DNA of 7,854 bases from CAYXWM01 sp964468805 (GCA_964468805.1 CAYXWM010000082.1:1-7854), one strand, 5' to 3'. Positions 1-6,236 are shown, numbered from the stretch's first letter. The notes: generated from the sequence alone by a model not told the origin. Made by a program: numbers and translations.

Positions 1-506
1 ACTGTTCCGGTGATGCGGAATTTGGAAACGGAGGAATCAGGCAACTGTATGGAAAGCTCATCGCCCATCTTAGCACCTGCTACGCCCAGTGCATCCTGTT
101 CAATCAATATCTCGCCATCTCCCGGTGTAAAACTACCGTCGACAAGTTTGAGTTGATTCATACGCATTGTAGCCAAATCGTTTGCAGAAAACATCCATAG
201 CGTCTTTAGGGAACCGTCACTTCTTTCTATGCGCATTTTGTGCTGTGCCTTTACCTCATAATCAGTAAAGCCGGTAAAACCGTCTGTGAGTTCCAAAAAT
301 TTATCATCAATATTATTAACCGTAATCATACCGGAGGCAGGAGTCGTATCGGTAAACACCTGCCTGATTTCACGGTTTAGAAGTGCATAAACAAATGTGA
401 CACTGCCAAATACAGTTGTCCCAAGAATGATGGCCATAAGCGCTGTAAGTAGACGGGTACGATTGCCAAACAAATCGTGCAGTGCTTTTTTAAACAATCT
501 ACTCAT
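1..506 (-). CDS. FtsX/MacB-like ABC transporter permease, N-terminal part (cut by window edge)
   Basis: This is the membrane subunit of an ABC transporter, partner of the ATPase encoded just upstream. Only the first 168 codons are present; the frame is open at the left edge. The N-terminus has a short basic cytosolic stretch (MSRLFKKALHDLFGNRTR), then one hydrophobic helix at about residues 19-43. Next comes a soluble beta-rich extracytoplasmic segment with phrases typical of the MacB periplasmic core fold (LVDGSFTPGDGEILIEQDAL, then MGDELSIQLPDSS). This order matches FtsX-family permeases that have a large extracytoplasmic domain between helices 1 and 2. The ATG is two bases after the ATPase stop, with AAGGAGG seven bases upstream (514-520), so the pair is one translational unit. 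Known members export or dislodge antimicrobial peptides, or move lipoproteins or cell-wall effectors. The substrate here cannot be read; the adjacent two-component system favours envelope-stress or peptide defence. Confidence 0.9.
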   Translation of the reverse strand, partial: MSRLFKKALHDLFGNRTRLLTALMAIILGTTVFGSVTFVYALLNREIRQVFTDTTPASGMITVNNIDDKFLELTDGFTGFTDYEVKAQHKMRIERSDGSLKTLWMFSANDLATMRMNQLKLVDGSFTPGDGEILIEQDALGVAGAKMGDELSIQLPDSSVSKFRITGT

Positions 507-508
507 GC

Positions 509-1198
509 TTATGCCTCCTTACCAAAGCTAATATCATCTATGACTTGACCGTCTTGCAAAACAAGTTGCCGTGTAGAACCGGGTATCCGTGAGCGTTCAT
601 GGGTTACCATGATGATGGTCTTTCCGGTTTTAACAAGGCTTTTGAACAGTTCCAAAATAGCGGCAGTACTTTTGGAATCCAGATTGCCGGTTGGTTCGTC
701 TGCTATTAAGATGGGGGCACGGTTTGCTAAGGCTCTTGCAATGGCTACACGCTGTTGTTCTCCGCCCGACAGAGCAGTAGGTAGTTTATCAGCATGGCTG
801 CGAAGTCCCACCTGCTCCAATAGGTTCATAGCGTCCGATACACGTCGGTCAGCGGGTACAGTATTTACCAAGTCCATTGCAAGCAGAATATTTTCCGATA
901 CAGTTAGGTTGGGAATCAGTTGAAAAAACTGAAATACTATACCGATATACTTCCCTCGCCATTCTGCCATTTCTCCCTCGCTATAGCCCGTAATATCTGT
1001 GCCGTTAATGATGACCTTGCCGGTGGTAGGGCGGTCTATACCTGTCAGAATATTGAGCATAGTTGACTTTCCGCTGCCGGAGCGACCGGTTACGACTAAA
1101 AATTCTCCCTTAGAAATACAGGTGTTGATTTTTTTCAAAGCATGATACGGCTTTTCACCTACCTGATAGATTTTATCAATATTGTTTAACTGGATCAT
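509..1198 (-). CDS. MacB/LolD-type ABC transporter ATP-binding protein
   Basis: This is the cytoplasmic ATPase powering the FtsX-like permease. At 229 residues it has the normal length for the MacB/LolD/FtsE/BceA group, and all catalytic motifs are intact. These are Walker A GRSGSGKST (38-46), the Q-loop glutamine at 90 in VFQFFQLIPNLTV, the signature LSGGEQQR (143-150), Walker B ILIADE (163-168), the D-loop GNLD (171-174) and the switch histidine at 200 in MVTHE. FFQLIPNLTVSEN after the Q-loop is characteristic of this export-type subfamily. The start is supported by AAGGGGG (1206-1212) seven bases upstream. It is first gene of a leftward operon and faces the response regulator across a spacer with an operator-like repeat pair in its own orientation. 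Positive control by that regulator is therefore likely, by inference. The substrate is unknown. Confidence 0.96.
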   Translation of the reverse strand: MIQLNNIDKIYQVGEKPYHALKKINTCISKGEFLVVTGRSGSGKSTMLNILTGIDRPTTGKVIINGTDITGYSEGEMAEWRGKYIGIVFQFFQLIPNLTVSENILLAMDLVNTVPADRRVSDAMNLLEQVGLRSHADKLPTALSGGEQQRVAIARALANRAPILIADEPTGNLDSKSTAAILELFKSLVKTGKTIIMVTHERSRIPGSTRQLVLQDGQVIDDISFGKEA

Positions 1199-1231
1199 AT
1201 ATGTGCCCCCTTAATTTTTGTTGTGGAGTTA

Positions 1232-1266
1232 ATCATAAATTCCAATTCTTTGTTATAGCTTTGAAT
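1232..1266 (-). promoter_or_regulatory. Putative response-regulator operator and promoter of the ABC transporter operon
   Basis: Read on the minus strand, two 11-bp units lie back to back: ATTCAAAGCTA (1266-1256) and TAACAAAGAAT (1255-1245). They share the core CAAAG at an exact 11-base offset, one helical turn, as in direct-repeat sites bound by OmpR-family dimers. Seven bases downstream is TATGAT (1237-1232), a five-of-six match to a -10 box. Transcription would start near 1225, about 27 bases before the ATPase ATG and upstream of its ribosome binding site. No good -35 hexamer is seen; the repeats occupy that place, which suggests an activator-dependent promoter. Binding is inferred. Confidence 0.55.
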
Positions 1267-1277
1267 TTTTAAATATT

Positions 1278-1310
1278 ATTCTAAGGAAATTCAAAGAATT
1301 GCGTTATACT
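1278..1310 (+). promoter_or_regulatory. Putative autoregulatory operator and promoter of the two-component operon
   Basis: Two 11-bp direct repeats, ATTCTAAGGAA (1278-1288) and ATTCAAAGAAT (1289-1299), are followed five bases later by the -10-like hexamer TATACT (1305-1310). The expected start near 1317 leaves a leader of about 32 bases that includes the AAAGGAGG ribosome binding site (1333-1340). The -35 position falls on the repeats and lacks a TTGACA-like match, as in promoters activated by a regulator bound at -35. The mirror-image site at 1245-1266 and the copy at 3270-3291 support a shared regulon. Confidence 0.6.
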
Positions 1311-1348
1311 GTAACAAATAGAAATTCTCACAAAAGGAGGTTATCAAT

Positions 1349-2023
1349 ATGCGAATACTGCTTGTAGAAGATGAAAAAAGGCTTGCAGACGCACTGGAGT
1401 ACATCATAAAGAAAAACAAGTATGCAGTTGATGTTGCGTATGACGGAATATCCGCACAGGATATGGCAGATAGCGGTGTCTATGATTTGATTGTGTTAGA
1501 CCGAATGCTGCCGCAAAAAGATGGTGTGGAAGTGTTAAGAGCAATACGCTCCAAAGAAATAAAAACACCCGTTATCTTTTTAACGGCAAAGGACAGCGTG
1601 GAAAACCGTATTGAGGGACTTGATGCAGGTGCAGACGATTATTTAATTAAGCCATTTTCCACGGAGGAGCTGATGGCGAGAATTCGTGCATTAAGTCGCC
1701 GAAGCGAATCCTTATTTATCGGGGGTAAAATCAGCATAGGAACTCTGGACATAGACCCTGTTTCGCTCACGGTAATCTATGGCGATGAAAACGTAAAGCT
1801 AACTGTCAAAGAAATGCAACTGCTTGAGCTTTTGGCAAGAAACAAAAATCAAGTTCTGACAAAGGAGCAAATTTTTGAACGGGTTTGGGGATTTGACAGC
1901 GATGCGGATTTGGGTAGTGTAGAGCTGTATATCCATTATCTGCGTAAAAAAATAGCGCGGGAAGATTCCGGCGTACAAATAAAAACAGTACGAGGTATTG
2001 GGTACTGTCTTTCGGAGAGCTGA
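1349..2023 (+). CDS. OmpR/PhoB-family response regulator
   Basis: This is a DNA-binding response regulator of 224 residues, the normal family length. The receiver domain (1-118) has the acidic pocket VEDE (6-9), the phosphoacceptor aspartate at 51 in IVLDRMLPQKDG, the conserved threonine at 79 (FLTAKD) and lysine at 101 (YLIKPF). The C-terminal winged-helix domain (about 126-222) contains LTVKEMQLLELL, then the recognition-helix region (SVELYIHYLRKKI) and the wing (IKTVRGIGYCL). The ATG lies eight bases after AAAGGAGG. The histidine kinase starts two bases after its stop, so the two are co-transcribed and probably translationally coupled. Its likely targets are the repeat pairs at 1245-1266, 1278-1299 and 3270-3291. 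The family assignment is certain; the signal and regulon are inferred from position. Confidence 0.97.
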   Translation: MRILLVEDEKRLADALEYIIKKNKYAVDVAYDGISAQDMADSGVYDLIVLDRMLPQKDGVEVLRAIRSKEIKTPVIFLTAKDSVENRIEGLDAGADDYLIKPFSTEELMARIRALSRRSESLFIGGKISIGTLDIDPVSLTVIYGDENVKLTVKEMQLLELLARNKNQVLTKEQIFERVWGFDSDADLGSVELYIHYLRKKIAREDSGVQIKTVRGIGYCLSES

Positions 2024-2025
2024 TT

Positions 2026-3264
2026 ATGTTTAAAAAACTTAGAATCAGGCTTACCCTTTTTAATCTGCTTATCATTAGCATAATACTTACTGTAATAGGT
2101 GTATTTGCCTTCATGGGTTCACCGAGGAATGATCCAAACAGTGTTAGCCACGAGATGTTAGATGCAGCCCTTTCCGGCGACGTACCCCGGCAAGAGAAAA
2201 GGCAACCGGGGCAGCTTCACAGTAAGCAGGGTGGACTTATTTATTTGTTAGTAAATAATGATGGCGAAATCGAAAAGTTCAGTACACAAATAACGATGGA
2301 ACAAGAAGCACTCCAATCGCTTGCGGACATCGTGTTGAAACAATCTGAAAACAGTGGCAAAATTACAAATTCCACTGCTGACGAATTCTTGTTTCTAAGG
2401 ATGATTCTTGATCCTTCAAAAGGGCAGGTTATCGTTTTGCAAGAGGTCATTGGAATAAGCGAGTCCTTGATTGCATTCCTGTCACGGATCGGACTGTTTG
2501 CAGTGGGTAGTCTTTTGCTTGTTTTCATAGCTAGCCTTTCTATTACGGAAAGAGCTTTAATACCCATAAAAAAAGCCTTGGAAAAGCAGATTGAATTTAC
2601 TGCGGACGCATCTCATGAGCTTCGCACACCGATTTCCGTCATTCAAACCAATTTAGAAGCGGCTATGGGCGAACCGAATGCCACCATACATGAGCAAATG
2701 CGATGGCTTGAGAATATCCGTTATGAAACATTGCGGATGGCAAAATTGGTAGATGACCTACTGACCTTATCAAGAAGTGCCGATATACATAAAACGCTAA
2801 ACAAAACAACTTTTGCATTGGATGAGGCATTGCTGGAAGCAACACTACCTATGCTGCCTTACGCACAAAATGAAGGAATCATTATTAAACATAACATTGA
2901 AGAAAATATTACTTTCACAGGCGACCGTGAGCGTTTGAAACAACTGGCAGTGATATTACTTGACAATGCCGTTAAATATTCTACTGCTCCCGGCAAAATA
3001 CTGATTTCTGCAAAAACGGTGGGACACGTTGTAAAAATAACGGTAAAAGATTCCGGAGAAGGAATTGCAGAATCACAAATTGAAAAAATATTTGACCGAT
3101 TTTACCGAGTAGATAAATCTCGCAGTCGAGAAAAAGGAGGATCGGGGCTGGGGTTGGCAATAGCAAAATGGATTGTAGATGAACATAACGGCAGTATTGT
3201 TGTAACCGGTACGGTAGGTGTGGGAACTCAGTTTACAATCACGCTGCCAACAGATGAAAAATAA
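2026..3264 (+). CDS. Two-transmembrane sensor histidine kinase
   Basis: This membrane sensor kinase of 412 residues is the partner of the response regulator just upstream. A first helix (about 11-30) and a second (about 152-173) enclose an extracytoplasmic sensor of about 120 residues with no family I can name. The kinase core is complete: H-box SHELRTP (196-202) with phosphorylated histidine 197, N-box LLDNAVKYS (312-320, Asn314), G1 DSGEGI (342-347), F-box FDRFYRVDKSRS (356-367) and G2 GGSGLGLA (371-378). Only about 23 residues separate the second helix from the H-box, so there is no full HAMP linker. The ATG follows the regulator stop by two bases, with GGAGAG (2014-2019) as ribosome binding site inside the regulator gene. 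The neighbouring transporter suggests it senses an envelope-active compound; this is inference. Confidence 0.96.
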   Translation: MFKKLRIRLTLFNLLIISIILTVIGVFAFMGSPRNDPNSVSHEMLDAALSGDVPRQEKRQPGQLHSKQGGLIYLLVNNDGEIEKFSTQITMEQEALQSLADIVLKQSENSGKITNSTADEFLFLRMILDPSKGQVIVLQEVIGISESLIAFLSRIGLFAVGSLLLVFIASLSITERALIPIKKALEKQIEFTADASHELRTPISVIQTNLEAAMGEPNATIHEQMRWLENIRYETLRMAKLVDDLLTLSRSADIHKTLNKTTFALDEALLEATLPMLPYAQNEGIIIKHNIEENITFTGDRERLKQLAVILLDNAVKYSTAPGKILISAKTVGHVVKITVKDSGEGIAESQIEKIFDRFYRVDKSRSREKGGSGLGLAIAKWIVDEHNGSIVVTGTVGVGTQFTITLPTDEK

Positions 3265-3269
3265 TATTT

Positions 3270-3307
3270 ATTCTAAGGGTATTCAAAGGATCATCCTTTG
3301 ATATGCT
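3270..3307 (+). promoter_or_regulatory. Third operator-like repeat pair, with overlapping palindrome, before the methyltransferase remnant
   Basis: ATTCTAAGGGT (3270-3280) and ATTCAAAGGAT (3281-3291) repeat the same 11-bp phased pattern as the site before the response regulator; 17 of 22 bases are identical between the two pairs. The second unit continues into a perfect palindrome, CAAAGGATCATCCTTTG (3284-3300), which in effect adds an inverted third half-site. A weak -10-like TATGCT (3302-3307) follows at ten bases, further than at the other two sites. It probably once drove the methyltransferase gene now left as a fragment. Whether it still fires, and reads into the 243-residue gene downstream, is unknown. 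Confidence 0.5.
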
Positions 3308-3593
3308 CGGAAAATTCGACGGAACTTTCAAAACTTAACTTGCAATTCGACTTTGCTTTTCTATTCGCCGTGTCACATGAAGTTGCCGATCAGGAAAGGC
3401 TTTTCAGAGAAATACATCATGTTATAAAGCCGGAGCTAAGCTTTTATTGGCTGAGCCTGCAGGCCATGTTCGTAAACCGGATTTCGAAAAATCATTAGAA
3501 ATAGCAAAACAGGCGGGCTTTCAAATCATATCTAAACCTGTTATTGCGAAAAGCCATACTGCTTTGTTGATAGAGGTAAAAGCAAATAAGTAA
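3298..3593 (+). pseudogene. Remnant of a class I SAM-dependent methyltransferase (N-terminus lost, frameshifted)
   Basis: Two frames together give the C-terminal half of a methyltransferase. The first, recognisable from about 3340, encodes FDFAFLFAVSHEVADQERLF and continues to HHVIKP. The second, from 3441 to the TAA at 3591-3593, encodes LLLAEPAGHVRKPDFEKS and ends with HTALLIEVKANK. Putting one G back into the GG at 3432-3433 joins them as KPGAKLLLAEPAGH, the usual wording of this family, so a single-base deletion explains the shift. The N-terminal half with the SAM-binding glycine motif is absent. The promoter-like site at 3270-3307 abuts the remnant, so the missing part was probably deleted between promoter and about 3325. 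The only start in the first frame is a TTG at 3298 without a ribosome binding site, upstream of the predicted transcription start. No active enzyme can be made. Related genes often sit beside regulators or resistance genes; the original substrate is unknown. Confidence 0.85.
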
Positions 3594-3613
3594 GATTACC
3601 GGGAGGATTTAAA

Positions 3614-4345
3614 ATGAGGATAGAACAAAGTAATCAATATTACGCACAGTATTACGGTATCGGCTCCAAAAATGCTTTGGAGAAATGCGCTCATTATGAG
3701 CAGCAACCGGTACAGCAACAAGCTAATTTAAGTGCAATTGTCCCTCGTAAGCAGATTTATAGTTATTTAATACCAACCGGAATGAACAGATTGTCAGTTA
3801 ACACAAATGATGATGGAACTACGGTGTTTAATGATAGCTCTACAACAGAGATTCAAGCATTGGCGAATAAGTATGGGTGCACAGTGACCGGCGAAGGCAT
3901 ATTATTGTCTTCCAATGGTCTACCGGTGGACAAAAGTACATTGGAAGAATTTGTTCAAAACGAAATAATTGATAATAAAAAAATAGAAGACTTGAATAAT
4001 TCATTAGAAAAAATGGGGATTATGGGAAAAGTGAGCGAAAGTTCGTTTGCGAGAATCCCTAATAATTATTCAATGTTTTATGTAGAAACTCCTGACGGAA
4101 AAAACATTGTACTCATGCAACTTGAGAGTGGTAAATATATGGTTTCAAAATCACCACTACGTGCACAGAATTTTTTAGATTCATGGGGAATATTCTGTAG
4201 AGATAACGGCGTTGATAATGAAAAGAAAAGCGAAGATGCTTTAGCAAAATATTTTCGAAAATTTATGGGAACGAATGTTGAGACATTTAAAGGAAATCTA
4301 GGTGATTCTATAATATTGCAAGAACTTCGCAAAAACTACAATTAA
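3614..4345 (+). CDS. Hypothetical soluble protein, 243 residues
   Basis: I do not recognise this protein. The ATG is well supported by GGGAGG (3601-3606) at seven bases, and the frame runs cleanly to a TAA about 65 bases before a strong terminator, so it is very likely expressed. It has no signal peptide, lipobox or transmembrane helix. The N-terminus (1-37) is rich in Tyr, Gln and Asn (SNQYYAQYYGIGS, then QQPVQQQ). Residues 76-140 look helical with charged and Asn-rich stretches. Residues 153-180 read as a small beta-sheet (MFYVETPDGKNIVLMQLESG), and the C-terminus (183-243) is again helical and basic/acidic mixed. There are two cysteines before residue 100 and one at 195. It starts 20 bases after the methyltransferase remnant, with no convincing promoter between, so it may be read from the third operator site or from the kinase operon. 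Function unknown. Confidence 0.8.
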   Translation: MRIEQSNQYYAQYYGIGSKNALEKCAHYEQQPVQQQANLSAIVPRKQIYSYLIPTGMNRLSVNTNDDGTTVFNDSSTTEIQALANKYGCTVTGEGILLSSNGLPVDKSTLEEFVQNEIIDNKKIEDLNNSLEKMGIMGKVSESSFARIPNNYSMFYVETPDGKNIVLMQLESGKYMVSKSPLRAQNFLDSWGIFCRDNGVDNEKKSEDALAKYFRKFMGTNVETFKGNLGDSIILQELRKNYN

Positions 4346-4409
4346 TAGCTTGAAGAATATTACAAGCATTATCAGCAAACTTACAACTCATTATTCTCTT
4401 TCACAAAAT

Positions 4410-4450
4410 AAAAAGCAGTAGCCTTTATCCTTTTGGGCAACTGCTTTTTT
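4410..4450. terminator. Strong intrinsic terminator, probably bidirectional, between convergent genes
   Basis: AAAAAGCAGT (4410-4419) pairs with ACTGCTTTTT (4440-4449). After an A-A mismatch, GCC (4421-4423) pairs with GGC (4436-4438), leaving a 12-base loop. The plus strand ends in six T; the minus strand ends CTGCTTTTTATTTT, also a T tract. It lies 64 bases after the stop of the rightward 243-residue gene and 60 bases after the stop (4511) of the leftward propeller gene, so it can end both transcripts. Confidence 0.88.
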
Positions 4451-4510
4451 AATGTATTTATGGATTTTCTCCGGTAGATGATCGCTTGAATGATCGGTAT
4501 GCTAAATTTT

Positions 4511-5530
4511 TTAAGCTGCCGTTACGAAATATAAACGGTCTTCGTATTCATAGAAAAATGTCGATAAATATTTTCTATGAACATCAAAGTAAAATGATGT
4601 ATAGTGAATATAAGCTCCCCTGGGTGTTAAACGTCTACCATGAGAATCTATTACTGTATGGTAGCCGGTATATAATAAGCGACTCATCAAGTCATACCCC
4701 ATATCTGTAGCATAAAAAGATTCCTTTGATAGTGTGTTTAAGTTTATATATGTATAGGCATAATCCTCTTTTTCCTTAATAAGCAAAGCATCTGTTGATA
4801 TGTTTTCAACATAACCTTTAGAGTCTATAGTGTGTGTTAATACTACTTCTCCCTTTTGATTAAGGATAGATATTTCCTTTTGCATATCTTCGGAATCTTT
4901 TCCTACCATTAAATAATATTCATCATTAATAATTTCTAAATATTCATAATCTGTTTGAACAATTGGCGATAGATCTTTATTAAACACAGTTGTTTTAAAA
5001 GGATCTCTTTTAATAGCAAAAATCTTTCCGTTGGGTAAATATCTGGCATACATATGATTAAAATCTGTAAATTCACCGGTTTCATAATCATATAGCCTTA
5101 TAGTATCTGCCGATCCACTATAATAAGCCGCTGCTGTTACAAAGTAATATACTAAATTGACATTAACCCACTTCAGTTCCATTTTTTTAGTAAAGTAATA
5201 TTTATTAATCTCTTGTCCTTTCTTATTTATAAAGTATAGGTAGTCATCGTTAGGATAAGATACAATACAAAACCCATTAGCAAAATTGGTTACAAAATGA
5301 ACGGGCTTATTAAAAATAACTTCTCCACTTGAATTAACAATTGAAGTACTTGTATCTGAAGCAAAAGCAAACATGCCTTCTTCTAGTATGTCGTTAAAAC
5401 GTTCTTCTTGAAATATAACTTCGTTTTTTGTTGCATCGAAAAGTAGAGATTGACCACTTTCTTCGTCATCTATAATAGCAAAATTGCCATATACATCTCT
5501 AATATTGCATTTTTTAAGAGAAACATTCAT
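4511..5530 (-). CDS. Beta-propeller-like repeat protein (WG-repeat-like), 339 residues; start uncertain
   Basis: No catalytic motif is visible. The protein is built from about eight similar beta-turn-beta modules, each with a core like 'hydrophobic-N-x-x-G-E-hydrophobic'. They begin near residues 29 (LLFDATKNEVIF), 63 (SIVNSSGEVIF), 99 (YFINKKGQEIN), 145 (RLYDYETGEF), 181 (TVFNKDLSPIV), 221 (SILNQKGEVVL), 261 (YINLNTLSKES) and 292 (TVIDSHGRRL). The spacing of 31-46 residues is that of WG/KWG-type propeller blades; the fold is inferred. Aromatic residues are abundant. There is no signal peptide, odd for such a protein next to a lipoprotein gene. The ATG at 5530 lacks a Shine-Dalgarno sequence; the nearest, AGGAG at 5576-5580, is over 40 bases upstream. 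The frame is open without a stop back to 5605, inside the lipoprotein gene, but offers no ATG, GTG or TTG there. It may depend on translational coupling, or be the displaced C-terminal half of one longer surface protein. Confidence 0.75.
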   Translation of the reverse strand: MNVSLKKCNIRDVYGNFAIIDDEESGQSLLFDATKNEVIFQEERFNDILEEGMFAFASDTSTSIVNSSGEVIFNKPVHFVTNFANGFCIVSYPNDDYLYFINKKGQEINKYYFTKKMELKWVNVNLVYYFVTAAAYYSGSADTIRLYDYETGEFTDFNHMYARYLPNGKIFAIKRDPFKTTVFNKDLSPIVQTDYEYLEIINDEYYLMVGKDSEDMQKEISILNQKGEVVLTHTIDSKGYVENISTDALLIKEKEDYAYTYINLNTLSKESFYATDMGYDLMSRLLYTGYHTVIDSHGRRLTPRGAYIHYTSFYFDVHRKYLSTFFYEYEDRLYFVTAA

Positions 5531-5567
5531 TTCTTTAACTATATAGCGAGAGGGTTCGTTTAGTATC

Positions 5568-6236
5568 CTAATCTCTCCTATGTTGAGGATTATATATTCG
5601 ATCGACTATGTTTGCAAATTCTGCTCTTGTTAAAACACGATTCCAATGAAAATCTTGATTTGATTCTTCAAGTATTCCGGCATTGTATAAATTTAAAATA
5701 CCTCGCCCAAACTCATCCTGTGTGTCAATAGTACTAAGTTGTTCCGCATTGTGAATTAATTCAAATTCAAAATCGGGAATTGCCGAATACCAATTTGTTA
5801 CTAATTCAAAAGTGTTAAAGGGTTCTGCAAGTTCCTTTTGAAACATATCTGTTATGTCTCCGGTTTCATCATAATCTATCCAAGATAATATTTCAAATTC
5901 CAGGGCATACTCAAGATATGGCAAAATACTATTATTATCATCCGTTTTAAAAGTTATAAAATTAACTTTGCTATGGTATTGTACCAGAAAGCGAATAAAG
6001 TCTTCATATGTAGCAAATCCTTCAGGATCTAATTGGTCATTGATTTTTTGCATTATTCCTTTTTCTATACACCAAATCAGAGAATCTGTATTAACTGTTG
6101 TATCAGTTGAATCTGTATTAACTGCTGTATCAGTTGAATCTGTATTAACTGTTGTATCAGTTGAATCTGTTGTTATATTACTTGTACAAGCTACCAGACA
6201 TAAACATATGGTACAAAAGATACATATTATTTTCAT
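5568..6236 (-). CDS. Small lipoprotein with SLH-like modules and a Thr/Ser/Asp repeat linker
   Basis: This is a predicted surface lipoprotein of 222 residues. A hydrophobic N-terminus ends in the lipobox LVAC, with lipidated Cys at 17. Residues 24-50 are three copies of DSTDTTVNT (the middle one has DTAVNT), a flexible spacer. The rest resembles S-layer homology modules. The clearest is residues 178-214 (RGILNLYNAGILEES, then LTRAEFANIVDRIY), which keeps the TRAEF motif. A degenerate one covers about 52-86 (CIEKGIMQKIND, then ATYEDFIRFL), and a weaker one about 108-145. SLH modules bind secondary wall polymers, but full binding needs three good copies, so this protein may use the fold for other purposes. 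The start is backed by AAGGGAG (6246-6252) nine bases upstream. It ends 37 bases before the propeller gene and is probably co-transcribed with it. Confidence 0.85.
   Translation of the reverse strand: MKIICIFCTICLCLVACTSNITTDSTDTTVNTDSTDTAVNTDSTDTTVNTDSLIWCIEKGIMQKINDQLDPEGFATYEDFIRFLVQYHSKVNFITFKTDDNNSILPYLEYALEFEILSWIDYDETGDITDMFQKELAEPFNTFELVTNWYSAIPDFEFELIHNAEQLSTIDTQDEFGRGILNLYNAGILEESNQDFHWNRVLTRAEFANIVDRIYNPQHRRD
6082..6170. repeat. 27-bp in-frame tandem repeat, 3.3 copies
   Basis: Three 27-bp units (6082-6108, 6109-6135, 6136-6162) are followed by a partial copy (6163-6170). Units 1 and 3 are identical; unit 2 differs by one base (C for T at 6124), which changes Thr to Ala. They encode the nine-residue spacer repeat of the lipoprotein. 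Near-identity at the DNA level, including silent positions, points to recent slippage or recombination rather than selection on the protein. Confidence 0.95.

Noticed and set aside
609..923. Plus-strand open frame opposite the ABC ATPase gene
   Set aside because: It lies wholly antisense to an ATPase gene with all motifs intact, and has no family features.
3284..3300. Palindrome CAAAGGATCATCCTTTG after the kinase gene as a terminator
   Set aside because: The arms leave only a one- to three-base loop and no T run follows. Its overlap with the 11-bp repeats makes an operator more likely.
3567..3596. TTGATA and TAAGAT 18 bases apart as promoter of the 243-residue gene
   Set aside because: Transcription would start near 3603, inside the ribosome binding site at 3601-3606, leaving no usable leader.
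6082..6170. 27-bp repeats as a CRISPR array
   Set aside because: The units are contiguous with no spacers, in frame, and encode the lipoprotein's nine-residue spacer repeat.
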